From Leifsonia shinshuensis (lineage in GTDB: Bacteria > Actinomycetota > Actinomycetes > Actinomycetales > Microbacteriaceae): a stretch of 64,000 bases of DNA. The first letter of the stretch is position 1. The number at the start of each line of letters is the position of its first letter. Shown here piece after piece: positions 26,795 through 34,906 of this stretch. The notes beneath the pieces are model-generated. The model ran no database searches. It had not been told where the DNA came from and saw only the letters and a list, made by a program, of their open reading frames with translations. The translations under genes and the position numbers were made by a program. The DNA lies in NCBI RefSeq assembly GCF_013410375.1, contig NZ_JACCFL010000001.1, positions 4,216,001 through 4,280,000 of the forward strand, written 5' to 3'.

Positions 26795-27997
26795 TTACGG
26801 CGTCGGGCGGAACCCGTAGCTGGTGGAGTTCGCCAGCAGCTGCTGCTGGGTCCCGCTGTCGAAGACGTGCGAGTTGGTCGTACCCGCGTCGAGGACGACC
26901 GTGTGGACGGCGAGGTTGGAGATGACGTGATTCGCGCCGATCAGGTTCTGGTCGCCGTTCTTGATCCGGAAGATCGCGGCGGTGCCGCCGGCCGGCTTCA
27001 CCTGGTCGGGCGGGATGATCAGCGTGACGTGGTTGGAGGTGATGGTGTTGCCGTCGCCGTTGACCTGCACGACCCCGAAGTCGTCGTCCAGTCCGTTTCC
27101 GATACCGATGAACGGGCCGTACGTCTCGACCTGTCGCTCGAAGACGTTCGAGCTGATCAGGTTCTCCTTGCAGTTGCCCTCCAGCGTGATGCTTCCGGGA
27201 TAGAACGACTGGAGGCGGTTGGCGGAGATGTTCGACCGGAACGAGTTCTTGATGTGCACCGAGTCGATTCCGCGCGGGAAGATGTTGTTCCCGGTGATGA
27301 GGAGTCCGTTGCTGTTCTCGGCGAAGATCGAGAAGCCGACCGGGCCGGCGCCCAGGTGATTGCCTTCGATCTTGGTCGCCTGGCTCCCACCGAGGATGAA
27401 GATGCAGGTCCCGCACTCGGCGATGAAGTTGCCGGATACGTCGAGAGCGTCCGGGCCCTGGATCACCAGAGCCTGCTCGAGATACACCATCCCCATCCCG
27501 CGGATCCGCGCCGAATCGTTGTCGGTGCCGAAGCGGATGCCGACCTTTCCGTTGCGGTACGAGTTCTGGTTGCTGCCGAAGGACACACCGTCGAGACAGA
27601 AGTTCTCGAAGGCGACAGCGCTGAGCCGTGGGTTGCCGTTGCGGGCCACGAGGAACGCTTCGGAGGCGCCATCGGTGTTCTCCACCTTGATGTGACTACC
27701 GCCCGGGTTCAGTTCGTGCCAACCGGTGGTGTCGGAGTTGTAGCGGATGGAGAGCGACGTGAACCCGTGGCCGGAGCCTCGGATGGTGAGGAAGCTCACG
27801 TCGACGACGACGCGGGTCTTCAAGGAGTAGGTCCCCGGCGGGATGTAGATCACCGCGCCGGGCTTGTCGGCCGGGTCGGTCTGGCGCATTTTGATGTCGG
27901 CGATGATGCTGTTGATCACCGCACCGATGTCGTACCGCGGGTCGATCGGTTTCCCGGGGGTCTTCCAATCGGTGACGTCATAGACGTTGGATTCCAT
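26795..27997 (-). CDS. GH91 inulin fructotransferase (difructose-anhydride forming) 2
   Basis: 400 residues, the closer match to characterised inulin fructotransferases: YDIGAVINSIIADIK, PGAVIYIPPGTY, SGHGFTSLSIRYN, NFIAECGTC. The presumed catalytic pair is D183 and E194. The CIEL that follows in copy 1 is CIFI here, a substitution next to the active-site strand. The family converts inulin ends to difructose anhydride I or III. Upstream, in the same frame and only one stop codon away, is a 57-residue Tat signal ORF. The annotated ATG has its own GAGAGGA ribosome site, so a leaderless cytoplasmic form is also possible. Confidence 0.87.
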   Translation of the reverse strand: MESNVYDVTDWKTPGKPIDPRYDIGAVINSIIADIKMRQTDPADKPGAVIYIPPGTYSLKTRVVVDVSFLTIRGSGHGFTSLSIRYNSDTTGWHELNPGGSHIKVENTDGASEAFLVARNGNPRLSAVAFENFCLDGVSFGSNQNSYRNGKVGIRFGTDNDSARIRGMGMVYLEQALVIQGPDALDVSGNFIAECGTCIFILGGSQATKIEGNHLGAGPVGFSIFAENSNGLLITGNNIFPRGIDSVHIKNSFRSNISANRLQSFYPGSITLEGNCKENLISSNVFERQVETYGPFIGIGNGLDDDFGVVQVNGDGNTITSNHVTLIIPPDQVKPAGGTAAIFRIKNGDQNLIGANHVISNLAVHTVVLDAGTTNSHVFDSGTQQQLLANSTSYGFRPTP

Positions 27998-28030
27998 CTG
28001 TGTTCCTCTCGTTCGTTCGCAACTTCGCTG

Positions 28031-28204
28031 TTACAGGAGGCCGACAGGGACTCGGCGTCGGGGCGCAGGCCGCTGGGCCTGCTGGGGCGGCGTGGTTTCG
28101 GCGACCGCCGGTTCGGCGCCCAGGTAGCTGAGCGCGGCGAGTACCGCGGCTGTCGCCGCGGTCTGGAGGACGGCGCGGCGGGAGGGCCGCATCTTCTCCG
28201 TCAT
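28031..28204 (-). CDS. 57-residue Tat signal-peptide ORF, in frame with the GH91 gene but ended by TAA
   Basis: Encodes a textbook twin-arginine signal peptide: MTEKMRP, then SRRAVLQ (residues 8-14), a hydrophobic stretch (TAATAAVLAALSYLG) and a cleavage site AVA-ETT at 35. A Pro/Gln/Arg-rich tail follows, then TAA. A ribosome site AAAGGGG lies upstream. The frame is identical to the downstream GH91 gene (the ATGs are 207 bp apart), with one stop and 10 sense codons before the GH91 ATG. It could be a broken secreted GH91 gene, a recoded or readthrough product, or a free-standing microprotein. It begins the GH91-tatA-GH91 operon. Confidence 0.75.
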   Translation of the reverse strand: MTEKMRPSRRAVLQTAATAAVLAALSYLGAEPAVAETTPPQQAQRPAPRRRVPVGLL

Positions 28205-28225
28205 GGGGTTGCCCCTTTCTGCCCA

Positions 28226-28241
28226 ATCGTTTTGGCACGAT
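28226..28241. promoter_or_regulatory. LacI-type operator upstream of the GH91/tatA operon
   Basis: ATCGT-TTTGGC-ACGAT, an inverted repeat 22 bp before the Tat-signal ATG. It contains CGTTTTGGCA, which also forms the centre of the 29-bp palindrome upstream of the ABC-importer operon. This implies shared control by the operon's own LacI protein. Confidence 0.6.
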
Positions 28242-28311
28242 GTGGGCGGCTCAGAGTAGCGATTCGTGTCGGCGAATGGAAGGGAGAGTTCGACGGGCGC
28301 GGCTCGCCGAT

Positions 28312-29229
28312 TCAGCCGGCCGGGGCTGCGGCCGCGGTGAGCTCGCTCAGAACGGGAAGGTCGGCGCCCGGACGGGACACCGTGATCGCCGCGGCGCGTG
28401 CCGCCTTCGCGCCCACTTCCTGCAGCCGGTCCGGCTGGACCGACAGCCCGTCCCAGCCCCCGCCTTCGAAGATGAGCGCCCGGATCAGGGCGGCCATGAA
28501 CGAGTCGCCCGCCCCGACGGTGTCGGCCACGACGGTCGTGACCGGCGGGATCGCGACCCGGCCGTCGCCGCTCGCCAGCAGAGCGCCCTTGCTTCCTCGC
28601 GTGATCCCGGCGACCGCAACTCCGCCGTCGATGAGCAGGTCGAGGACATAGTCGAGGGATCTGCCGGGGAACAGGAACTCCGCGTCTTCGTCGCTCAGTT
28701 TCGTCAGGTGGCTCGAGAGGGCCAGCGCTTCGAACAGTGTGCGCGACCTCTCAGCATCCGGAACGAGTGACGGACGCACGTTCGGATCGAACGTGATGAG
28801 TGCGCCGGCCGCGCGGCCGCGCCTGATGATGTCCCTGGTGAGGTCCGAACCCGGGTCGAGGAACGCACCGAGCGAGCCGGTGTGGATGGCTCTCGGCGCC
28901 CCGAGGTCGTCGAGATTTCGGGGATCCCAGGTCAGCGAGAACTCGTAGGAGGCCGAGCCATCCTCGGCGAGCGTGGCGACCGCTCGGGAGGTCGGCGCCG
29001 CCGTGACCGATTGCGGTGTCAATTCCACCCCCGATCCGCCGAGGTACGCCCGGATCAGGTCGCCGTCGGGGTCGTCGCCGATCGTCGTGTGGAGTCGGGT
29101 GACGACATCGAGCCGGGAGAGCCCGAGGGCGACGTTCGCGGGCGATCCGCCCGGGTGACGGCGTATCCGATTCGGTTCGACGACTTCGTCGATGAGGGCC
29201 TCGCCGACGACGAGCGCGCCCGCGTTCAC
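28312..29229 (-). CDS. PfkB-family fructokinase
   Basis: 305 residues of the ribokinase/PfkB fold. N-terminal GGSPANVALGLSRLD is the sugar-binding signature, and the C-terminal DTVGAGDSFMAAL is the ATP-binding/anion-hole motif with the catalytic Asp. EALIDEV at the start and ITRGSKGA also fit fructokinases. It would phosphorylate fructose released from difructose anhydride. The GTG start overlaps the GH32 stop (GTGA), so the two are translationally coupled. A longer frame upstream runs over the GH32 gene in another phase and was discarded. Confidence 0.85.
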   Translation of the reverse strand: MNAGALVVGEALIDEVVEPNRIRRHPGGSPANVALGLSRLDVVTRLHTTIGDDPDGDLIRAYLGGSGVELTPQSVTAAPTSRAVATLAEDGSASYEFSLTWDPRNLDDLGAPRAIHTGSLGAFLDPGSDLTRDIIRRGRAAGALITFDPNVRPSLVPDAERSRTLFEALALSSHLTKLSDEDAEFLFPGRSLDYVLDLLIDGGVAVAGITRGSKGALLASGDGRVAIPPVTTVVADTVGAGDSFMAALIRALIFEGGGWDGLSVQPDRLQEVGAKAARAAAITVSRPGADLPVLSELTAAAAPAG

Positions 29230-30206
29230 GATGAGACTCGAACGTCGCGGCTTTCGAGCTGGCTTTCCGACCCGACCGACAAGCGACCGTCCACCCAGGC
29301 GACCGGCTGGGGGTCCGTGATCTCGCCGATCCACCCGCCGTTCTCGTCGTCGTTCCTGAACGCCAGGAACTTCCAGCGGCCCGCTCGGTCCTGGATCAGG
29401 CGACCGACGTAGAGCCGCTCGTCGGTGATCCGGTAGGCCTGGGCCGTGTCGAACGGTCCTGCGAGCGTCTCGGCGGGGAACGCCCACACACCTCCGACCG
29501 GATCCTCGGCGAGACGCGAGGAGGCGAGCTCGGACGCGAGGCACGAGAACAGGCCGACCGGCCTCCCATCGACGGCCACCGTCTGCACGACTTCGATGTG
29601 CCCGAAGCCGGCGCCGGGCTCGGAGAGCGGAGGCTGGACCGTCCACGTCGTCAGGTCGGGCGACGTCGCGTGACCGATGACACCGCGGTCGTCCGCGTCG
29701 CCGTGGTTCGCGCGGGCGGTGATCAGCATGTGCCAGCTGTCGTGGTCGCGGAACACCCACGGGTCGCGCCAGGCCTGGTCGGGCCACTCTCTCGTCTCCG
29801 CGGTCTCGTACCAGCGCGGATCGGGTTCGAGCACCTGCCGGCCGGGTTCGCGCCGCCACGTGAAGAGGTCGTCGGACACGACGGAGCTGATGCGCTGGTT
29901 GATGCCGTCCTCGGACCGGCTGACCGCCGTGTAGAACATCCGCCACGATCCGTCGTCGTCGCGCACGACGGACCCGGTCCAGGTCGCAAGGTCGTCGAAG
30001 GCCGGCGAATCGTCGGGGATGACGGCGTCGGCGTGCTCGGTCCAGGTCGTCAGGTCGGTGGAGGTGGCGTGCCCGACGGTGGCGCGCCAGTGGCGGCGGT
30101 CGGGGTCGAGCAGCGCGCGCGAAGCCTTGAGGAAGAACAGGTGGTACCTGTCACCGTCGTCGGCGAGCCAGAAGTCCCATACCCAGGACGAGGCGAGTCG
30201 AAGCAT
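29226..30206 (-). CDS. GH32-type (clan GH-J) beta-fructosidase
   Basis: 326 residues, only the five-bladed propeller, without the usual C-terminal beta-sandwich. Blade-1 motif WVWDFWLADDG carries the expected nucleophile Asp; WRDPWVF is the RDP transition-state motif, and HIEVVQ supplies the acid/base Glu (the EC-motif equivalent). There is no signal peptide, so it is intracellular. It would split imported fructo-oligosaccharides or inulobiose to fructose. It lies between the LacI gene (11-bp gap) and the coupled fructokinase. Confidence 0.82.
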   Translation of the reverse strand: MLRLASSWVWDFWLADDGDRYHLFFLKASRALLDPDRRHWRATVGHATSTDLTTWTEHADAVIPDDSPAFDDLATWTGSVVRDDDGSWRMFYTAVSRSEDGINQRISSVVSDDLFTWRREPGRQVLEPDPRWYETAETREWPDQAWRDPWVFRDHDSWHMLITARANHGDADDRGVIGHATSPDLTTWTVQPPLSEPGAGFGHIEVVQTVAVDGRPVGLFSCLASELASSRLAEDPVGGVWAFPAETLAGPFDTAQAYRITDERLYVGRLIQDRAGRWKFLAFRNDDENGGWIGEITDPQPVAWVDGRLSVGSESQLESRDVRVSS

Positions 30207-30217
30207 GTGTGTACCTT

Positions 30218-31297
30218 TCAGTGGGCTGTCGGTCTGGCGACCGAGCCTCGGACGACGAGCGGGCAGTCGAGCAGTGTGGGCTTGTCGGCGAGCAGTTTGT
30301 ACTCCCCCTCGCCGTGCAGGAGACGGACCAGCGTCTCCACTGCCCAGACGCCCATCTCGTAGTGGGGAAGGGCGACGGTCGTCAGCCCGGGGAACAGGTT
30401 CGCCGCGATGAGCTCCTGGTTGTCGAAGCCGACGATGGAGAGATCGTCCGGGATGCTGAGGCCGAGCTCCGTCGCGGCCCGGTACGCGCCCATCGCCATC
30501 CGGTCGTTGTAGCAGAAGAGGGCGGTCGGCCGATCCCTCCGGCCGAGCATTTCGCGCGCCAGCTCGTAGCCCGGCAGCGTCTCGGACGGTGCGGTGGAGA
30601 CGAGGGTCGCGTCGAACGAGATGCCGTGCGCGTCCAGCACCTGGCGGTAGCCCTCGAACCGGCCGTGCGTCGCGGGGACGTCGTCGTCGTTGTTGAGGAA
30701 GCCGATCCGGGTGTGGCCCGATTCGACGAGATGAGTCACGGCTGCGATCGCACCACCGACCTCGTCCGGGACGACCGCCGGGACGATGCCGGCCCGATCG
30801 GTCGAGTCGATGAGGACGGCGGGCAGCGCCTGCAGGTTCGGCGGGAGGGACACCTGGCGGTGGTACATGGTGGCGTAGAGGACGGCGTCCACCTGACGGT
30901 CCAGCAGCGCCTGGACATCATCCCTGTGGGAGTGGCCGCTGGATTCGCGCTCGGTGTTGATGATGACCAGGGTGAGGTCGTGCTCCCGGGCGGCGTCCTG
31001 GGCCCCCAGGATGATCCGTCCGGCGTGCGGGGTGGTCGCGATCTCCTCGCTGAGCAGCCCGATGAGCCCGGACCGATTGGTTCGCAGCGCCTGCGCGGCG
31101 CGGTTCGGGCCATAGCCCAGCGTCTTCGCCGCGTGGCGGACTCGTGCCCGCGTCTCTTCGGCCACTCTCGTGTGCGGCGTGTCGTTCAACACGTGCGACA
31201 CCGTCGTGACGGATACGCCCGCCAGCTCGGCGACGTCCCGGATACCAGCGCTTTTCACTGCCACAGCTCTTCCTCCCGGCGGATTCTGGTTATTCAT
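30218..31297 (-). CDS. LacI-family regulator of the inulin/fructan locus
   Basis: 359 residues. HTH IRDVAELAGVSVTTVSHVLNDT starts near residue 19 and is followed by the hinge LGYGPNRAAQALRTN and a PBP-like effector domain (FCYNDRMAMGAYRA, SIVGFDNQELIAANLFPGLTTV). It lies inside the operon it probably regulates, 10 bp after the second permease gene, so it may be autoregulated. Palindromic sites sharing CGTTTTGGCA upstream of both local operons are its likely targets. Confidence 0.9.
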   Translation of the reverse strand: MNNQNPPGGRAVAVKSAGIRDVAELAGVSVTTVSHVLNDTPHTRVAEETRARVRHAAKTLGYGPNRAAQALRTNRSGLIGLLSEEIATTPHAGRIILGAQDAAREHDLTLVIINTERESSGHSHRDDVQALLDRQVDAVLYATMYHRQVSLPPNLQALPAVLIDSTDRAGIVPAVVPDEVGGAIAAVTHLVESGHTRIGFLNNDDDVPATHGRFEGYRQVLDAHGISFDATLVSTAPSETLPGYELAREMLGRRDRPTALFCYNDRMAMGAYRAATELGLSIPDDLSIVGFDNQELIAANLFPGLTTVALPHYEMGVWAVETLVRLLHGEGEYKLLADKPTLLDCPLVVRGSVARPTAH

Positions 31298-31307
31298 ACC
31301 GCGTGCC

Positions 31308-32147
31308 TCAGCCCTTGACCGCGCCGAGCGTCAGACCTGCCACGATGTGTCGCTGCAGGACGATCGCCAGGATGATCACCGGGACCGAGTAGAGCACGGC
31401 GAGCGAGGTCATATTGCCCCAGTCGAGACCGAACTGGCTCTGGAAGTTCGCGATCTGCAGCGGAGTCGTCACCGCGCGCACCGACGTGAGCAGCAGGGCG
31501 AAGATGAAGTCGTTCCACGAGGCGAGGAAGGCGAAGATCGCGGTCACCGCGACTCCACCCCGCGCCACCGGGAGGACGACCCGCCACAGCGAGCCCAGCC
31601 GGGAGCAGCCATCCACCCGGGCGGATTCGTCCAGCTCGTCGGGGACGGCCTCGAAGAAGCTGGCCATCAGCCAGATCGAGAGCGGCAGCGAGATCGTCGT
31701 CTGGGCGATCGCGAGGGCCAGGGACGTGTCCGACAGCCCGAGGCTGTGGAACATCGTGATCAGCGGCGCACCGACGATGATCGCCGGGACCATCCGCATG
31801 ATCAGCGCGAGCAGGATGAAGATGCGCCCAGGGCGGGTGCGGTACCGGGTCACCGCGTAGGCCGCCGGCACTCCCAGCACCAGCGAGAGCACCGTGCTCA
31901 GTGCGGCCGTCTGGAGGCTGTTCACGAACGACTCCGGCACACCTTGGGTGCTCAGGACGTTCAGGTAGTTCTGGATCGTCCACGTCGAGGGCAGGATCTG
32001 CGGCGGGATGGCGTTCGTCTCGATCGGCGTCTTGAACGAGGTGAAGAGCATGTACACGAAGGGGAACGCGTACAGGACCACGAGGACGCTCAGCGAGATC
32101 CAGAGGACGGCGCGGGTTCCTCCGCGGCGGGTTTCGAGGCCGTTCAT
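31308..32147 (-). CDS. ABC sugar importer permease, MalG-type
   Basis: 279 residues with six predicted helices. The EAA loop reads AVPDELDESARVDGCSRLGSLWRVVLP, matching the MalG-type consensus that contacts the ATPase. The C-terminus ends in the usual QRHIVAGLTLGAVKG. The ATG overlaps the stop of the first permease gene by 4 bp (ATGA). It would import difructose anhydride or short fructans with its partner. No ATPase gene is present nearby; as is common for this family, a shared MsiK-like ATPase encoded elsewhere is expected. Confidence 0.9.
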   Translation of the reverse strand: MNGLETRRGGTRAVLWISLSVLVVLYAFPFVYMLFTSFKTPIETNAIPPQILPSTWTIQNYLNVLSTQGVPESFVNSLQTAALSTVLSLVLGVPAAYAVTRYRTRPGRIFILLALIMRMVPAIIVGAPLITMFHSLGLSDTSLALAIAQTTISLPLSIWLMASFFEAVPDELDESARVDGCSRLGSLWRVVLPVARGGVAVTAIFAFLASWNDFIFALLLTSVRAVTTPLQIANFQSQFGLDWGNMTSLAVLYSVPVIILAIVLQRHIVAGLTLGAVKG

Positions 32148-33115
32148 CGCTCTTCGCTCCCTGGACGCCAGATGGTGAGGACGGCGATGATGGCGATCAC
32201 CATCATCGCGATCAGGTAGACGGTTCCCATGGCGCTGGCGAGGCCCGGGTTCCCGTTCGCGATCTGGGTGTTGTACACCAGCAGCGACAGCACGTTGGTG
32301 GAGTTCTGCGGGCCGCCGTTGGTCTGGACCACGATCGTGTCGAAGGCCCGGGCGGCATCCACACCTCGGACGATCAGCGCGACCGCGATGATGGGCCGCA
32401 GCTGCGGGACGATGATGCGGAACAGCAGGGTCGGGTACCTGGCTCCGTCGAGACGTGCCGCCTCGATGATGTCCCCCGGCACGTTCTGCAGACCGGCGAA
32501 GAGGACCAGCGTGATGAACGAGGTCGTCAGCCAGATGTCGGGCAGGGCGACGGAGAACAGTGCGATGCTCGGGTCGCTGAGCCACTGGATCTGGTTCGGC
32601 GAGGAGATGATGTGCGCCTCGTAGAGGAGCTGGTTGACGATCCCGGAGTTGTCGATCAGGAGGAACCGCCACAGCAGTCCGGCGACGATGGGGGCGATCA
32701 TCAGCGGGTAGAGGAAGATCGTGCGGAAGATCCGGGACCGGTTGCCCAGCCCGCTGAAGAGCAGTGCGACGGTCAGCCCGAGCACGAACTCCAGCGTGAC
32801 GACGATCACGGTGTAGGCGATGGTCCGGATGGCCGAGTTGCCGAATTCGGACGAGGTGAACGCCGTCACGTAGTTGCCGAAACCGACGAAGGTGTGGGCG
32901 CTTCCGGCGATCGGGTTGTACCGGTAGAAGCCGTTGACGACGAACTGGATCAGCGGCCACGCCACGAAGACGGCGAGGAAGGCGGCGGCGGGCAGCATCA
33001 GCAGCAGCGCGAACCTGGCGTCGGTGAGGCGGAACCGGGACCGGCGTCGCGGTTGGGTGCGGGGGCCGTGAACGGCCGGCCGGGCGGCCGGCCGTTCACG
33101 TGTTGCGGTGGTCAT
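32144..33115 (-). CDS. ABC sugar importer permease, MalF-type
   Basis: 323 residues, with a basic, Pro/Arg-rich N-terminus followed by six helices. The EAA-loop is NVPGDIIEAARLDGARYPTLLFRIIVPQL. The start at 33115 (MTTATRERP) lies one base from the binding-protein stop; a longer upstream start would overlap that gene. A very strong 14-bp-arm inverted repeat spans codons ~6-16 and could limit permease synthesis relative to the binding protein. Confidence 0.88.
   Translation of the reverse strand: MTTATRERPAARPAVHGPRTQPRRRSRFRLTDARFALLLMLPAAAFLAVFVAWPLIQFVVNGFYRYNPIAGSAHTFVGFGNYVTAFTSSEFGNSAIRTIAYTVIVVTLEFVLGLTVALLFSGLGNRSRIFRTIFLYPLMIAPIVAGLLWRFLLIDNSGIVNQLLYEAHIISSPNQIQWLSDPSIALFSVALPDIWLTTSFITLVLFAGLQNVPGDIIEAARLDGARYPTLLFRIIVPQLRPIIAVALIVRGVDAARAFDTIVVQTNGGPQNSTNVLSLLVYNTQIANGNPGLASAMGTVYLIAMMVIAIIAVLTIWRPGSEER
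33068..33099 (-). promoter_or_regulatory. Long perfect hairpin at the start of the permease coding region
   Basis: GTGAACGGCCGGCC-GGGC-GGCCGGCCGTTCAC has perfect 14-bp arms and a 4-nt loop, just downstream of the binding-protein/permease junction. In mRNA it would form a very stable stem 16 nt into the permease gene. Stems at binding-protein/permease boundaries are known in other sugar operons to stabilise the upstream message; the same role is inferred here. Confidence 0.55.
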
Positions 33116-33116
33116 G

Positions 33117-34394
33117 TTATTGCTGGACAATCTGGTCGATCTGGTCGGCTGCGGACTTGAGCAGAGCCGCATTGTCGGCCCCGGGCTGGAGCGACTTCTG
33201 GATCATCGGCACGAGCACGTTGTTGACGATGTTCTGCCAGTTCGCGTTGGCCGGCCGTGTGACGGTGCCCGGCGCGGAGAGGGTCGTGACCATCGGGCCG
33301 TAGGACTCGTAGCCGGGCTTGTCGGCGTACTGCTTGAGCGCGGAGATCCGGGCGACCAGACCGAGGGAGGTCTGCGCGCTCAGCGCGTTGTGATCGTAGG
33401 CGTACTTCACGAACGCGGTCGAGGCGGCCTGGTGCACAGCCTGCTTCGGGATGCTCAGGTAGAACGGGCCGGGCACGCCGGCGATCCCTCCGGGGCCGGC
33501 GATCATCGGAGCGACGCCGGTCTTGCCGTACACGGGAGAGCTGTTCGGGATCTGCCGGTAGGCGTGCGCCCAGAAGAGCATCATCGCGGCTTTGCCCTGG
33601 TTGTACAGGTTCTGAGCGGCGTTCCAGTCGACAGCCGCGGCGCCCGAGGGGCCGTACTTGGCGAGGCTGGTGTAGTAGTCGAGCGCCTTCAGGCTGGCAG
33701 CGTCGCCGAGCGTCGACTTCGTCCCGGCGGCGTTGAGCACCATGTTCTTCTCGCCGGCCTGGGACAGCGTCGCGAGGTACTGCGTCTCGACAGCGCCCGG
33801 GAGCGGAGCCCCGTACATGCCGTCCTTGGTGAAGAACGCGGCGACGTCGGAGTACTGCTGCCAGGTGGTCGGCGGCTTCAGGTCGTAACCGTACTTCGCC
33901 TTGAACGCCGACTGGTTGGCCGGGTCGTTGAAGAGATCGGTGCGGTAGTAGAGGATCTCCGAGTTGGCGAACGCCGGCATGCCGACGTAGTTGTTCCCGA
34001 CCTTCGCCTCCTGCACCACGGCGGGGAAGTTGTCCGCCTTGACCTCCGACGTGTACATGCTGTTGAGCGGCTGGAGCCCGGCAGCGAACGCCGGCAGCCA
34101 GATCGCATCGAGAGCGGCGACGTCGAACGAGATGCTCCCCGTCGACAGCTCGCTGTTCACGCGGTTGTAGAGACCGTTGTAGGGCAGCTCGACGAAGGTG
34201 ACCTTCGTGCCGGTGTCCTTGGTGTACTGGTCGGCGATCGGCTGGAGCTCGGCGTGACCGCCGGCCTCGACGAGGACGGTGATGGACTTGGCAGAGGAGG
34301 ACGAGGAGGTTCCTCCGGACACGCCGCATCCGGCGAGCGCCAGCGCGACGGCGACCCCCACCGCGGTCGCTGCTGCGATTTTCTTGCGAAGCAT
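33117..34394 (-). CDS. ABC sugar importer substrate-binding lipoprotein, MalE-type
   Basis: 425 residues with a type II signal peptide and lipobox LAGC (Cys23). The mature part begins with a Ser-rich linker and SITVLVEAGGHAELQPIADQYTKDTGTKVTFVELPY, typical of family-1 sugar-binding proteins. The ATG has a GGAG seven bases upstream; longer in-frame extensions run into the operator region. It is first in a six-gene unit (binding protein, two permeases, LacI, GH32, fructokinase). The likely ligand is difructose anhydride or short inulin, by context only. Confidence 0.9.
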   Translation of the reverse strand: MLRKKIAAATAVGVAVALALAGCGVSGGTSSSSSAKSITVLVEAGGHAELQPIADQYTKDTGTKVTFVELPYNGLYNRVNSELSTGSISFDVAALDAIWLPAFAAGLQPLNSMYTSEVKADNFPAVVQEAKVGNNYVGMPAFANSEILYYRTDLFNDPANQSAFKAKYGYDLKPPTTWQQYSDVAAFFTKDGMYGAPLPGAVETQYLATLSQAGEKNMVLNAAGTKSTLGDAASLKALDYYTSLAKYGPSGAAAVDWNAAQNLYNQGKAAMMLFWAHAYRQIPNSSPVYGKTGVAPMIAGPGGIAGVPGPFYLSIPKQAVHQAASTAFVKYAYDHNALSAQTSLGLVARISALKQYADKPGYESYGPMVTTLSAPGTVTRPANANWQNIVNNVLVPMIQKSLQPGADNAALLKSAADQIDQIVQQ

Positions 34395-34443
34395 CGTTAC
34401 TCCGGATTGTGATGAGCAGCTCTCGCTGCGTGTGATTGGGACC

Positions 34444-34482
34444 ATCTTACGTGGCCAAGACGTTTTGGCAAAACGTCTTGGC
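34444..34482. promoter_or_regulatory. Promoter and 29-bp palindromic operator of the fructan ABC operon
   Basis: GCCAAGACGTTTT-GGC-AAAACGTCTTGGC (34454-34482) has perfect 13-bp arms. On the minus strand TTGCCA (34466-34471) and TAAGAT (34444-34449) form a promoter with a 16-bp spacer, so the palindrome covers the -35 and spacer. The CGTTTTGGCA core recurs upstream of the GH91/tatA operon. Confidence 0.75.
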
Positions 34483-34517
34483 ATGAAGGTACGACGGTTG
34501 GCCGAATATCTGCAACC

Positions 34518-34552
34518 GCCAAAACGCGCCAAAATGCCAAAACTTGCCAAAG
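34518..34552. repeat. Four phased GCCAAA(A/G) direct repeats
   Basis: GCCAAAA at 34518, 34528 and 34536, and GCCAAAG at 34546, spaced 10, 8 and 10 bp. They are half-site-like relatives of the adjacent palindrome and lie 36-70 bp upstream of it with respect to the ABC operon. Confidence 0.6.
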
Positions 34553-34683
34553 CCGAGAAGTATCGCTGCGGCCTGATCGGCGCGGTGTGGCCGCGACATC
34601 GCAAGGGTGCGGCGGGCGACAACGAGGCCGGCGAGAACCTGGGATCGGAAGAGTGCAGCTGATCAGCACTGCTACTGCGTCGG

Positions 34684-34818
34684 CGGAGACGGAGGGATTT
34701 GGACCCTCACGGCGCTCCTTAACCCATCTCAGGATGCCCGGAAAACCGCGGAATTCCGCGTCTCTCCAATGACCAAGCACCATCTCGGCTGACCACAGTT
34801 GTGGGGTTTTTGTGGGGG
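34684..34818 (-). repeat. tRNA-Ser 3'-end remnant with arm-like repeats (attachment-site relic B)
   Basis: 34684-34707 on the minus strand is the tRNA-Ser T-arm/acceptor end with one substitution relative to A and C (GGTCCAAAT). The following 53 bp match relic A, including GGAAAACCGCGGAATT. CAGTTGTGGGG-TTTTTGTGGGGG lies at 34796-34818. The left flank (CTGATCAGCA...CGGCGGAGACGG) resembles the left flank of relic C, so B shares sequence with both other copies. It lies 22,336 bp from A. Confidence 0.7.
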
Positions 34819-34906
34819 CTCGCGAATGCGATTTCTGGCGACGCTTGCGCGACGCGTCACAACCCTTCGGAAAGGGATATCAGCGCAGGTAAACGCTGCA
34901 TTTCGC

